Of a DNA stretch of 64,000 nt, positions 35,865-44,900 are shown piece after piece. The stretch's first letter is position 1; every line of letters starts with the position of its first letter. A model generated the notes under the pieces. That model was not told the origin of the DNA and made no database searches. It saw only the letters and a program-made list of their open reading frames with translations. The translations under genes and the position numbers were made by a program. This DNA is from a virus, in IMG/VR virus record IMGVR_UViG_3300025141_000047, positions 1-64,000 of that record; one strand, written 5' to 3'.

Positions 35865-38233
35865 CAAATCACCGTATATTTGTCAATAAAATAACCTTGA
35901 ACTTGTTGTCTTTCAGCATCCGACAACGCCTTATCATACAGAATTATTTCTGCAAATTCGGTGTTTTGGGGTGCTTTATTGTTTGCCGTTCCTGTTTTAG
36001 CGGCAGGGTCGGTGGTTAAAGCCCTGCCGAATAGACCGAAAAGGCGGTCATCGAAACGGAATGGGGTCACTACTTTTCCTACAAAGGTTGATGCAGCAAA
36101 ACCATGTTCATGAATAATTGCATTTGTAGTTGCGTGATTGAAAGTTAAGGAGAACAAACCAGCAAGGAAAAAGCCATTTGAAGTTGCCCCACTTGGGGTC
36201 ACGGTTGTTTGATTTGTTGTTGCGCCGTTGTTTGTTAAATTGTAATTAGAAGCAGTTGTTCCTTGACCAAAGAATGTTTTTGACGTTGATGCGTTTTCCC
36301 CTATGAAATCATAGGCCGTAAGAGGGGAATATGTAGGCTGATAAGCCATGAAAAACACTGTAAATCCGCCAGTCCCTAAATTATGCGTTATCTCTTTCGA
36401 TTCCCCGTCATTTGTTCCAATGTTCACCAATGCGCCATCACTTGAAGTAATTTTCAAAGAAGGATAAGAATTGAAGTTGGGGCTTTGGGCTTGATATGCC
36501 CATGTTCCCACAGCATAAACGCCAAAGTCGTTGCCGCTTTTGTCTGGAAGGTGAGTCACGGTTGCGCCATCGGATAATCCCGTCAAACCATTGACTGGCA
36601 ACCAAAGAAGCATATTGCTCTTTAGAGGGGGGTCTGGCTCATCAACTTCGCTCGTTGATGGCGCAGTTCCAATTGTTGAAGGGATTCGGCTTTGTGTTGA
36701 AACAAAGTATGCGGTGTTGTTGTTTCCACTACGATCTGTAAATCGTTGCGATTGAGTAAAAGCCGCCCTTGTAAAAGCGTCTTTTTGGCGGGTCACTTGA
36801 TTCGCAACGGCAGCAGATGTATTTTTGTTCCCTCCATCCAAGACCAAATCTGCATTTCCTAAAACCAACCAAATTGGCGTTCCATCGGCATGATCAAACA
36901 AGAATCCTTGACCCTTTGGGTGATTCTCAATGGTTGCTGCGGTTGTTGCATCATTGGCGAGATGAACAGATTGACAAATGACTCTATTATTGGCGAAGTC
37001 AAGTGAAATAATACGGATTCTTTCTATTGGGTTGTTCATGGGGTCTAAATCATCGGTTGTTGAAAGGAATATATCTGTCCCACTTGTGATGTTTCGAGTT
37101 CGGCCACTTGCTGTTTTCGCCACACCTGTTATTGGGTGTGTTCCTGATTGATTGATAACAGCATTCAAAGAAGAATGCTTGATACGATCCGATTCGAGAT
37201 AATCCAAAGAACCTATATTTGTCCCATAAGTGTAAGCATTGAGATTCAATGTTGATGAAAACCACGTTTGAGAACTTATGTCCTTCAAAGGCAAACCAGT
37301 AGCCAACGATGCTAATTTTTCTAAAGCCGAATAGGTGTCATTGTTTCCGTCTTGCATATCATAAATACGAAAATACCCTAAGTCATTGATATTTTGAAAA
37401 TCATAGCCCAAGCACACCAAAGGCGTATCGAACACATTTGATTTTCTCAAAACACCATCTCGACCCTGCGTGGGAGATGATTCGTTTTTGTTGTTGAAAA
37501 AGTGAAGCGAAGGAAAATCTATTTCGTCTTCAAAGTCCCAAAGACCAATTGTTTGATCGTTCACTGTCAAAGGTTGCAGCAAAGGAGGGTTCATTCCTTT
37601 TTCAATACTGATACTTTCAATAATTCCCCTATATTCCCCCCCTCTCCCTCCAATGAAAAGGTCCGATGAAACATTGTCTAAAATCCGTTGTTCAATGAGA
37701 TTCAAGGAAGCAACCAAATTTGTGTTCACATAAAGGCGCAATTCATCACCTGTAAATTGAGCAGTAATGAGCATCAATGGTTGCGCCCCTTCGGATATGT
37801 CGTCTGGGAGGTGTTCTCCGCCCCCGTATGACCCAGAATGGGCTTCATTCAAGGTATTCACGTTAAAGGGGGAAGTGATCGTAAAAACACGGCCAATGCA
37901 ATGTATTGAGAATTGGATTGGTGCTGCTTTGAAAGGATGCCCTACTTTCAATTCAAAACAACCTGGTTTGATTACGACTGTTCCGCCATAATTTGGGACA
38001 ACATAGGCATTGATAGTGAATGCACTAAGGATTGAATTAAGTGGGTTTGATTCAATAGGCCGATGTATTCTCCCAATCTTTGTAGCATGGCTCTTTACGG
38101 TTGTAGCACTTCCAGAATATGTTGGGTGCAAGAGATTTAGTCCTGATTCCTTGAATTGACCCGTAGGAACCACTATTCCATCGGTAAAGCCATTGAAACG
38201 AATGGCGTTGCTTTTGATTCTGTGTAGCCCCAT
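35864..38233 (-). CDS. tail-tip protein with two LamG-like domains
   Basis: This protein has 789 residues from the ATG at 38233, which has a GGTGGGG site upstream; an open frame to 38317 would overlap the previous gene. The N-terminal 240 residues contain a jelly-roll-like segment ending FIGGRGGEYRGIIESISIEKG. A second LamG domain occupies about 535-789, starting LLWLPVNGLTGLSDGATVTHL and ending AEIILYDKALSDAERQQVQG. The second start is clearly similar to the LamG of the 2525-residue protein, suggesting domain duplication. Carbohydrate or envelope binding is the likely role. Confidence 0.65.
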   Translation of the reverse strand: MGLHRIKSNAIRFNGFTDGIVVPTGQFKESGLNLLHPTYSGSATTVKSHATKIGRIHRPIESNPLNSILSAFTINAYVVPNYGGTVVIKPGCFELKVGHPFKAAPIQFSIHCIGRVFTITSPFNVNTLNEAHSGSYGGGEHLPDDISEGAQPLMLITAQFTGDELRLYVNTNLVASLNLIEQRILDNVSSDLFIGGRGGEYRGIIESISIEKGMNPPLLQPLTVNDQTIGLWDFEDEIDFPSLHFFNNKNESSPTQGRDGVLRKSNVFDTPLVCLGYDFQNINDLGYFRIYDMQDGNNDTYSALEKLASLATGLPLKDISSQTWFSSTLNLNAYTYGTNIGSLDYLESDRIKHSSLNAVINQSGTHPITGVAKTASGRTRNITSGTDIFLSTTDDLDPMNNPIERIRIISLDFANNRVICQSVHLANDATTAATIENHPKGQGFLFDHADGTPIWLVLGNADLVLDGGNKNTSAAVANQVTRQKDAFTRAAFTQSQRFTDRSGNNNTAYFVSTQSRIPSTIGTAPSTSEVDEPDPPLKSNMLLWLPVNGLTGLSDGATVTHLPDKSGNDFGVYAVGTWAYQAQSPNFNSYPSLKITSSDGALVNIGTNDGESKEITHNLGTGGFTVFFMAYQPTYSPLTAYDFIGENASTSKTFFGQGTTASNYNLTNNGATTNQTTVTPSGATSNGFFLAGLFSLTFNHATTNAIIHEHGFAASTFVGKVVTPFRFDDRLFGLFGRALTTDPAAKTGTANNKAPQNTEFAEIILYDKALSDAERQQVQGYFIDKYTVI

Positions 38234-38234
38234 T

Positions 38235-39482
38235 TCACAACCCCACCAACTGTTCGACTGGCGCAAGTTGTAGTTGATATTCCCATACCGAAGCCCCCGC
38301 TTCATAACCTGGATCAAAAGACTGAACTACAACAGGAATCGCAACTCCTTGCCGCAAAAATGGATTAGGTCGAACTGGTTTGTTGTTGATAATATCCACT
38401 GGGTCATACTGTTCAGTATTTGATTCAGCCGAATGATCGGTTCCAGGTCCAGCAGGTATCAAAAATTGCCTCAACTCTTTATTCCCTGATGTTGAAGCAA
38501 TAAGCGTTTCATAGGGGATTCTCACACCAATGATGTATTTTTTTACAGACTTTGCTTGGTCTATTCTCAAAAATTGGGATGAATCAAAAGAAGCGATAGA
38601 ATCTGGTAAATCAATTAACGAACCTGTCAAAACCTGTGGGCTAATCAAAGCACCACCAGCACTTGGGTTTGTAATTGAGTTGATGAGATCTTGTAATTTA
38701 TCCCCTTTTGTCATTTTAACTCCCGTCACGCCACCAGACATATTGCTTACAAAGAATTGCGAATCCCATGATGTTTTGTTGCCGTCTTTCGTCATTTGCA
38801 CTACTGTTGATGTGTTGCCACCAGAACCAGTTGCTACATTGGAAACTGTGATGTGTTCATTTGAATAAGTTCCCGTTGAACCCGTTTGATTTTGATATGA
38901 TACAGCCGCAGCCTGTCCCGCTTTTGTTGAAACAGCCACTTCTGTTGTTAAAGCCACCGTTGCAGTATCAACTTTGATGTTTGCAGCGTTTAACGCATTT
39001 ACAATTGCTGTTGAAAGTGTTGAGGTATTGGTGGTTGATGAATAATCAACATAAACAATGCTTTGGGTTGCTACAACACTTGACAAAGCACCATTATTCA
39101 AAATGATTTCAACAGATTCACCGAGATCGGCATCAATTTGCCCCTTTGTTTGAAACTTAATTGTAGCACCATGCAATTTTGGTTTTATTGTAGTCCAATT
39201 AACCCCGTATGAATTAAACCATGAAGTCGCCCCTGCGCTTCCAAAAGAAAGAGATAAGTCCATTGACATTTCAGCAGAAGAACTTCCTGTGGCTTGTTCA
39301 TCATCTGTAATGATCCCATCTATAACAATCGCAACTGAGGGTTGGTTCAAATCCAATGCGGCACGTGTAGCCAAAAGAGGGATTTGATGAACCAAAACGT
39401 TTCTTTGAATTGAAATCCCAATGTTTGTTGCTTCGAGTTCAATAATTGTGCTATCTCTTTTGATAAGTTGAATCATTGGCAT
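38235..39482 (-). CDS. tail protein after tape measure (distal tail/baseplate candidate)
   Basis: This 415-residue protein is beta-rich and lies directly after the tape measure, where distal tail or baseplate hub proteins normally sit. The N-terminus (IQLIKRDSTIIELEATNIGISIQRN) and C-terminus (WEYQLQLAPVEQLVGL) look like two halves of a tail-tube-like fold interrupted by a Thr/Ser/Ala-rich central insertion (about 130-260). The role is assigned by position rather than a specific motif. Confidence 0.55.
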   Translation of the reverse strand: MPMIQLIKRDSTIIELEATNIGISIQRNVLVHQIPLLATRAALDLNQPSVAIVIDGIITDDEQATGSSSAEMSMDLSLSFGSAGATSWFNSYGVNWTTIKPKLHGATIKFQTKGQIDADLGESVEIILNNGALSSVVATQSIVYVDYSSTTNTSTLSTAIVNALNAANIKVDTATVALTTEVAVSTKAGQAAAVSYQNQTGSTGTYSNEHITVSNVATGSGGNTSTVVQMTKDGNKTSWDSQFFVSNMSGGVTGVKMTKGDKLQDLINSITNPSAGGALISPQVLTGSLIDLPDSIASFDSSQFLRIDQAKSVKKYIIGVRIPYETLIASTSGNKELRQFLIPAGPGTDHSAESNTEQYDPVDIINNKPVRPNPFLRQGVAIPVVVQSFDPGYEAGASVWEYQLQLAPVEQLVGL

Positions 39483-39483
39483 C

Positions 39484-40911
39484 TCAAATCACCCCTCTTG
39501 TAAAGTTCCCGCCTCTTGAACGGTTTCTCATAATTTTACTCACTTCATCGCTAACGGCCTTTGCGATCTCCTTAGCGTTTCCTCCGCCACTTACATTGAT
39601 GGTGATATTATTTGTGCTTGATGAACCGCCGCCTACATCTCCCTTGATTGATACAGGGATTGTTCGACCATCTGGAAGTGGAACAACTGCCTCCGTTCCG
39701 TGTAGCGTGACTGGATAACCGCTTTTCGGACCACTTGCTACTCCCCCATCATTGAATCCCAAGAAATCGGCAGCACCGCCGATCATATCTCCGCCCCATT
39801 CAAGAGCCTCCGAGATTCCATCTAAAATCCATTCAATTGCCTCGATAATTGGGTCTAAAATTGTCATGATGGCATCCATAGCAACACTGAAATAAGGCGA
39901 TAGCCAATCAATAAGAGCCATAATAGACTTCATTACCACTGAGAGAATGCCTGTGATGATGCGAACAATAGGCTCAAGGAATGAAAATACGGCAGAAACA
40001 AAACGAATCAAAGGTGGGGCTAATTTTGCCCATACCTGAATAAAAATTGATATTACGCTCGCAAATAAAACTGCGATTACCCCTCCAATCACAGCAATGT
40101 ATTCAATAGCAAGGACAGCAAAATCAATGATGCCGCTATCAAAAAGAAAATCAACCATTGCATCAATTGTGTTTTCAATACCTTTGATTAAATCATCCAT
40201 TGTAAGCCCAGTGCTTTTGAAGGCGTTCATTATGATCCCTAAAGCCATGCCAACAAGACCAAAAAAAGTCCCGAAAGCATCAACAATTCTTTGAAGCATA
40301 CCCGCTTCATCCATGCGGGTGACAATATCTCCGATCCCCGTCAATACTGCCGCAATGAATGTGAAGTATAGAACTATGATGTTTGAAAGGAAAACAAAAA
40401 TGCCTTCTAAAAACGGTATAAATGCCCCTGCCGACGCTTCAAAGTCAATACCCCCTACTGCATCAATAACTGCCCCTATTGCATCCATAAAAGCATCAAT
40501 AACGCCCTTTCCCGCTTCAATTACAGAACCGAATGCAGCGAAGGCCGACTCACCCCCTCCAAACGATTTTGTGAGGATAAAAATTGCCGCCCCAACCAAT
40601 GCAAAAGCACCCAGAACAAAAATCATAATTGTGTTTATTGAAGTGAAAGCCTTCAAAACACCTGAGACTGGTTTTAGCAATAGGTCGGTTGCTTTACCCA
40701 ATTTTTCAGTGACCTCTCCAACTTCCTCGAACACGTCTGTTATCGTTTCAGCCGTGTTTTTCAAATCCACATATTTTCGATAAAACGGACCCAGTGTTTT
40801 GTTAATCAATTTATATTTGACGTTGAGAATGTTTAGTGATTTACCTTGCTCTTTAGCAAGTGTATTCATTTTGGATTGTGCCGATAAGAATTTATTCATC
40901 TCGTCGCTCAT
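39484..40911 (-). CDS. tail tape measure protein
   Basis: This 475-residue protein has an N-terminal charged helical region, several long hydrophobic Ile/Val/Phe/Ala stretches (between about 85 and 330) and a Gly/Ser-rich end. Residues near 395-420 (YPVTLHGTEAVVPLPDGR) match the sequence commonly seen near the end of tape measure proteins. The gene follows the frameshifted chaperone, the standard order. At roughly 1.5 angstrom per residue this predicts a tail near 70 nm, rather short. The hydrophobic segments may help membrane penetration. Confidence 0.8.
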   Translation of the reverse strand: MSDEMNKFLSAQSKMNTLAKEQGKSLNILNVKYKLINKTLGPFYRKYVDLKNTAETITDVFEEVGEVTEKLGKATDLLLKPVSGVLKAFTSINTIMIFVLGAFALVGAAIFILTKSFGGGESAFAAFGSVIEAGKGVIDAFMDAIGAVIDAVGGIDFEASAGAFIPFLEGIFVFLSNIIVLYFTFIAAVLTGIGDIVTRMDEAGMLQRIVDAFGTFFGLVGMALGIIMNAFKSTGLTMDDLIKGIENTIDAMVDFLFDSGIIDFAVLAIEYIAVIGGVIAVLFASVISIFIQVWAKLAPPLIRFVSAVFSFLEPIVRIITGILSVVMKSIMALIDWLSPYFSVAMDAIMTILDPIIEAIEWILDGISEALEWGGDMIGGAADFLGFNDGGVASGPKSGYPVTLHGTEAVVPLPDGRTIPVSIKGDVGGGSSSTNNITINVSGGGNAKEIAKAVSDEVSKIMRNRSRGGNFTRGVI

Positions 40912-40912
40912 T

Positions 40913-41631
40913 TTATCCCTCCATCACTTTTTGGTTATGCCTCTCGAAGAAATCATCCATTCCTTCACCATCGCTCGTTGTGCGTATGGGTTGCCCCTTA
41001 TTGCCTCTTCCATGCTTCATTTGCCTTTCAGCCTGTTTCTTCATGCGTTCAATCATCTCCGCCTTCTTGTCGTTAGCGGCTCTAACGATCATATAATCAA
41101 GCATTACACGGTCTGGGGGTTGTTCATCCCAAAAATGAGGGGGGCATCCAAAATGTGTTCCAAGACTGAATGTGATGGCTTGATAAGAAAGAATTGTTGC
41201 CTGTTGAGCATTTAGTGTGGGGCGTTCCTCTTCGGATAAATCCTCATCAAGAAACCCTACTAAATCCTCATAGGTTAATCCAAAGGGCTTACACCACCCG
41301 CAAACTGCCCGATGATGTCATTTAAATCGGGGAGAACGGTCTTGACAATTGCGCCAACTTCTGGTGTGAGATTTAAAAGATCGGCTTTTGAAAGTGCAGG
41401 TTCGGTTTTTTGGATGCAAGTTGAAAATACATACTTCCAATAGCCGCCCAAATCAATAGTTGGTGCAACTTCACCATCAGCATTCGTGGCGAATGAAACA
41501 AATTGCGACATTGCTTCTTGTTGCGCCACCCATGAAAGGGGTTTGACAAAAACAACCAAAGTTCCGACAGGGGTTTCAAGTTCGTGTCGAATCGGCGTGT
41601 TGCTCAAAACAAAAGGATTATTCTTCTGCAT
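40913..41631 (-). CDS. tail assembly chaperone, frameshifted long form (gpGT-like)
   Basis: The long product is inferred from a -1 frameshift at the heptamer in 41281-41287. About 117 residues of the first frame are followed by 122 residues of the second, which is open without interruption down to 40913. The second frame begins GLTYEDLVGFLDEDLSEEE after the slip, includes FGCPPHFWDEQPPDRV and ends with a Lys/Arg/Met-rich helical tail. It has an internal ATG at 41104 but no ribosome-binding site at its true beginning. This is the arrangement of the lambda gpG/gpGT chaperones, which load the tape measure. The downstream gene is indeed the tape measure. Confidence 0.75.
41275..41631 (-). CDS. 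tail assembly chaperone, short form (gpG-like)
   Basis: This protein has 118 residues from the ATG at 41631, overlapping the end of the upstream gene; the frame is open to 41697, but the extension is a Lys run inside the neighbour. It begins MQKNNPFVLSNTPIRHELET, a strand-rich start, and then is helical (WVAQQEAMSQF, LNLTPEVGAIV). Size, position between tail tube and tape measure, and the slippery site near its stop identify it as the tail chaperone. It is made in excess over the frameshifted form in known systems. Confidence 0.7.
   Translation of the reverse strand: MQKNNPFVLSNTPIRHELETPVGTLVVFVKPLSWVAQQEAMSQFVSFATNADGEVAPTIDLGGYWKYVFSTCIQKTEPALSKADLLNLTPEVGAIVKTVLPDLNDIIGQFAGGVSPLD
41281..41287 (-). 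promoter_or_regulatory. programmed -1 frameshift slippery heptamer
   Basis: Read on the minus strand, the bases are CCCTTTG in zero-frame phase C-CCT-TTG, a perfect X-XXY-YYZ site. Slipping back one base gives CCC-TTT-G and enters the frame that runs on to 40913. The zero-frame TAA follows two codons later. No pairing structure downstream was worked out. Confidence 0.7.
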
Positions 41632-41968
41632 AATCCTCAACCACTTCTTCTTCTTCTTCAACTTCTTCTGGAGAATCATGTTCAAGCAAACGTGCAATCA
41701 ATTCATCCTTCTTTCCAGATACGGTCAAATCTCGATTTGTTAATTCAACTCGGAGTTCAGTGACGGTCATTGCATCCCATCGGTTTGTTTCAACTTCTTT
41801 GAGGGGGGCAGGTTCGCCCCGAACTGATACTGCAAGGTCGGGAATTGATGTGTGAACTTTCACATCATCAGCCGATAAACCAGGTCCCGCTTTTACAGAA
41901 ACCCCGTCAATTCGCCAGTCCAAACTTACTCTTTTTCCATCAACATTTACTGTCCCTGTCAATCGCAT
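41618..41968 (-). CDS. small protein with C-terminal SAP domain
   Basis: This protein has 116 residues from the ATG at 41968, chosen because GGTGA lies about eight bases upstream; the open frame from 42076 overlaps the tail tube gene. The first 70 residues are beta-rich. A SAP-like helix-turn-helix follows (TVTELRVELTNRDLTVSGKK, then ELIARLLEHD), and the end is a run of Glu. SAP domains bind DNA or act as small protein-binding modules. A tail or connector location with DNA contact is possible. A second SAP protein occurs at 48142. Confidence 0.6.
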   Translation of the reverse strand: MRLTGTVNVDGKRVSLDWRIDGVSVKAGPGLSADDVKVHTSIPDLAVSVRGEPAPLKEVETNRWDAMTVTELRVELTNRDLTVSGKKDELIARLLEHDSPEEVEEEEEVVEDYAEE

Positions 41969-42008
41969 TATATTCACCGTTGCATTCTTTTGTCTTAAAG
42001 CCTCATCA

Positions 42009-44192
42009 TCAAAGCGTGAAATAAGGCGAGTTCTCCGAAACTTTGAGGTGTCGAACTGCCAGTTCCACTTGAACAATTACCGCCCCTTTGTCTTCTGGGA
42101 CTTGATGATCGGCTTTAACAATCGTATAATCCTCAATGGTAATTGTAGCATTTTCACGTGTGCTATTGCTTCCACGCTTTTTCATGCTCAATGTAATGTC
42201 ATTTGTGTTTTGATGATGCTTCCGTGTGCGAATCTGTTCCCACAGTTGGTCATCCTCAATCATTGCGCTAAAAGAAAAGGTGTATTCTCGTTGCGCTTCT
42301 GTAATGTCAAGAGGCATTTGAACAGCACCAAGTTGGACTTGATCTGTATCAACAGTATTGCCCTCATAGCCTCGAATAAAATGTCGTGCTTGATTCCCAT
42401 TAGCGATGCTAAACTCAACCTGTGTTGCTCTCAATACAGGTCGCCCAAATACTTCAAAACTCAAGTCTTGGAACAGATATGGCTTTTCACCATTGACAGC
42501 AATACCTGATGCTTTCCTGTTAATTGCTGAATTTGCAGTATTCTCAAACATTCGGTGAGGGGTGAAAACATTTGCCGTGTCGGTATAATGTCGGCCACCC
42601 TCATAATCAACCTGCAATTTGACTTCGCCCTCAGTATTTGCACTAAATCCGATTTGTTGCACTTTGCATCCATTGTAAAGACGTAGCAGTTGGTTAGAAC
42701 CAGGTGTTGCGTTATCCCTGCGGAACGATTGCTCAATCATGAAAGTTGGAAGCGAGGTATCTCCAAAGAGGGTGTGTTCAACGCCAAATTGGAGTTCTTT
42801 TGTTGTTCCATCAATGTTTGGACTCCCTCTTGAATCTGTTGCGGTGTATTGGAGTCTTTCAACGCCAGCCGATCCAACGGCGTGAGCGAAAAAGAAAGGT
42901 TCTTCAATATACACAAATGCACCACTTACTGCAATTACACGGCGAATCTCATTCTTGAATACAGTCGGCAACGTGTCGTCTTGGCCTGGAATTGTATGCG
43001 TGTCTTTGTCAATAATTTGGATATAATCACCTGCGGCAAACTTTCCAGCGATTGTTGCGCCGAGATTTACTCGCACATCTCTTCGAGCGATTGCAGCAGC
43101 GAGAGGTGCAAGGAGATAAACGGTATTCCCTGCTACTACTGCTCTTGCTAATGCGCCAGTATCAATATCTGCCGCCCCTGTTAAATTTAGTAAGGTAATC
43201 CCCGTATATGACCCAAACAAAACATCGCCTGTGCTGCTTAGGGTTTTGAATATCCCTCCATTTGCAGCATCAACCGATACGTGGGTATCGGATGGAATGT
43301 CGGTGAGAAGTGTAATCACACTTGCTGCATCTGTTGAAGTGTTGGTCTTTGCCCCAACAAGAACATGATCTCCCGAAACCAAATTGCTTGTTCCTGTCAA
43401 AGTGCTTGCAGAAACAGCACTAAGGGAATCCGTATCGCCTGTCCCGTATTGCTGTGCTTGATACACTTTAGTTGCGGCAGCGATGTTAAGCGGTTGTTCT
43501 CCGCCTGTAATGCCGCCTGAGCCATCGGAAAGCGTGACAAATTCGCCCTTGCTCTTTGCTACGTGTCCTCCAAGAGCGTATTTCATCCACCTAAAGGTGT
43601 GAGCGTTAAGGGCAAATGAACCGCCAGCAAGGGTTTCTTTACCACTTGTAAGGACATTTACATCTCGACCCATGCCGATGATGTGTTGTTTGCGAACATC
43701 AATCTCAGGCTCAGGGAGGGAGAAGTTGTCAAGAAGTCCAAAGAATTGATCGGTCTTGACCTGTTGCGCTGCATCAGTCATAGCCGATTCAAAAGTTGGA
43801 GATCGTAGTGAATCAAGAATAAGCAAATCGGATGCGGCGGCATTAGTCGCTGTGGCCGTCACTAATGCGGGTTGAACGGTGATTGTTCCAGCCGTAGTAT
43901 TGTTGGCAATCACATAATAAGTGCGCTTTGTTGAAGCATGGTCATCCGATGTAAAGGCACTTCCACCTGTAATCCTCAAAATACAACCAACAAGGGCGTT
44001 ATCTGGGATTTCAACATCAGTTCCACTTCCTGTATGCCAATAATTTGCCGTTCCAATGGTGATAAGGCTTGTATTGCCCGATTTAGAAGTGTGAGTCCAG
44101 CCCGTTGCTGCCCCATCACCAGTCGCCATCAATCCTGTTTCTTTACCCCACGATACTTCGGCAATGTCGCCCTTGTAAATTGTTCCAACCAT
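42009..44192 (-). CDS. major tail tube protein, enlarged
   Basis: This 727-residue protein is beta-rich and lies between the tail terminator candidate and the chaperone, where the tail tube gene is expected. The N-terminus (MVGTIYKGDIAEVSWGKE) and a late region (TREYTF-like EAQREYTFSFSAMIEDD, then ENATITIEDYTIVKADHQ) look like tube-fold strands. It is much longer than ordinary tube proteins (about 150-350 residues). The central Ala/Thr/Gly-rich part (about 230-420) is probably an inserted domain exposed on the tail surface. The assignment is by order and composition. Confidence 0.6.
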   Translation of the reverse strand: MVGTIYKGDIAEVSWGKETGLMATGDGAATGWTHTSKSGNTSLITIGTANYWHTGSGTDVEIPDNALVGCILRITGGSAFTSDDHASTKRTYYVIANNTTAGTITVQPALVTATATNAAASDLLILDSLRSPTFESAMTDAAQQVKTDQFFGLLDNFSLPEPEIDVRKQHIIGMGRDVNVLTSGKETLAGGSFALNAHTFRWMKYALGGHVAKSKGEFVTLSDGSGGITGGEQPLNIAAATKVYQAQQYGTGDTDSLSAVSASTLTGTSNLVSGDHVLVGAKTNTSTDAASVITLLTDIPSDTHVSVDAANGGIFKTLSSTGDVLFGSYTGITLLNLTGAADIDTGALARAVVAGNTVYLLAPLAAAIARRDVRVNLGATIAGKFAAGDYIQIIDKDTHTIPGQDDTLPTVFKNEIRRVIAVSGAFVYIEEPFFFAHAVGSAGVERLQYTATDSRGSPNIDGTTKELQFGVEHTLFGDTSLPTFMIEQSFRRDNATPGSNQLLRLYNGCKVQQIGFSANTEGEVKLQVDYEGGRHYTDTANVFTPHRMFENTANSAINRKASGIAVNGEKPYLFQDLSFEVFGRPVLRATQVEFSIANGNQARHFIRGYEGNTVDTDQVQLGAVQMPLDITEAQREYTFSFSAMIEDDQLWEQIRTRKHHQNTNDITLSMKKRGSNSTRENATITIEDYTIVKADHQVPEDKGAVIVQVELAVRHLKVSENSPYFTL

Positions 44193-44202
44193 TTTTAATT
44201 CC

Positions 44203-44640
44203 TCATATTATTGTTTCTAAAGCATCGGCAAATGTAATCACTTCGGCTTGCATTGTGTATCTAAAGAACCTCTTGCTACGGTCCGACAAATCGGTTCTCG
44301 TCTTGAAGATAACCCTATCAAAGTCGTTATTGTTGCCCTTTCTGTGTTTATGAATGATGCGCCGAACCTCGTCACGGAGGGCGGCAAGTCGCTCTCGACT
44401 CTTGACAGTGCGTATGTCAATGGTGAGATTGACGTTGATATTCACAAAATCAAATAGCAGTTCTGGTTGCGCTTCATTATGAGCCGTTTCAAAAATACGG
44501 ATTACATCATGGTCTTGAAGTCGCCCTCTTTTACCCTCTCCACGATCCAATACCGTAATGTCCTCAATAGAAGGTTTTGGCGATACATTCCAGTTGGAAT
44601 CCAACAAATCACGTATGGCGAGTAAAGCATCCTTAGCCAT
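44203..44640 (-). CDS. tail terminator/neck protein candidate
   Basis: This protein has 145 residues, with the ATG at 44640 overlapping the upstream stop. It is alpha/beta: a first helix LLAIRDLLDSNW, central strands (NINVNLTIDIRTV) and helix RLAALRDEVRRIIHKH, closing with strands FRYTMQAEVITF. This plan fits gpU-like tail terminators that sit just before the tube gene. Similarity is structural only, and the position supports it. Confidence 0.55.
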   Translation of the reverse strand: MAKDALLAIRDLLDSNWNVSPKPSIEDITVLDRGEGKRGRLQDHDVIRIFETAHNEAQPELLFDFVNINVNLTIDIRTVKSRERLAALRDEVRRIIHKHRKGNNNDFDRVIFKTRTDLSDRSKRFFRYTMQAEVITFADALETII

Positions 44641-44900
44641 CACATCAACCCCAATGTTCTTTTCAAGTCTTCATCCACTTTCCTCTTGTAAGGGCTTGAT
44701 TTTGACAATATATCCACATTTTGGTCAATATCCTCATCATCCATTTCGATGCCATCAGCCTCAGCCATTTTGACCTCACGATCTTTAACCTGTTCTCGAT
44801 ATTTGGGTTCACCTTTGATAGCAGCCTCAGTTGAACGGGCTATATTTTTGAAAGAATTGGAAAGTTCTTTCATATACATTTGCATGAATATAAACAGCAT
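44640..44900 (-). CDS. small head-tail region protein
   Basis: This 86-residue protein starts at the ATG after a GGTGG site; an internal ATG (MKELSN) is an alternative. It is helical and highly charged, with an acidic centre (EADGIEMDDEDIDQN) and a basic end. Its position between connector and terminator candidates suggests a neck or joining role. No family was recognised. Confidence 0.5.
   Translation of the reverse strand: MLFIFMQMYMKELSNSFKNIARSTEAAIKGEPKYREQVKDREVKMAEADGIEMDDEDIDQNVDILSKSSPYKRKVDEDLKRTLGLM

Noticed and set aside
40313-40783. 156-residue plus-strand frame
   Set aside because: It is antisense to the tape measure gene and rich in Ile/Ala/Pro/Lys as expected for the complement of hydrophobic helices.
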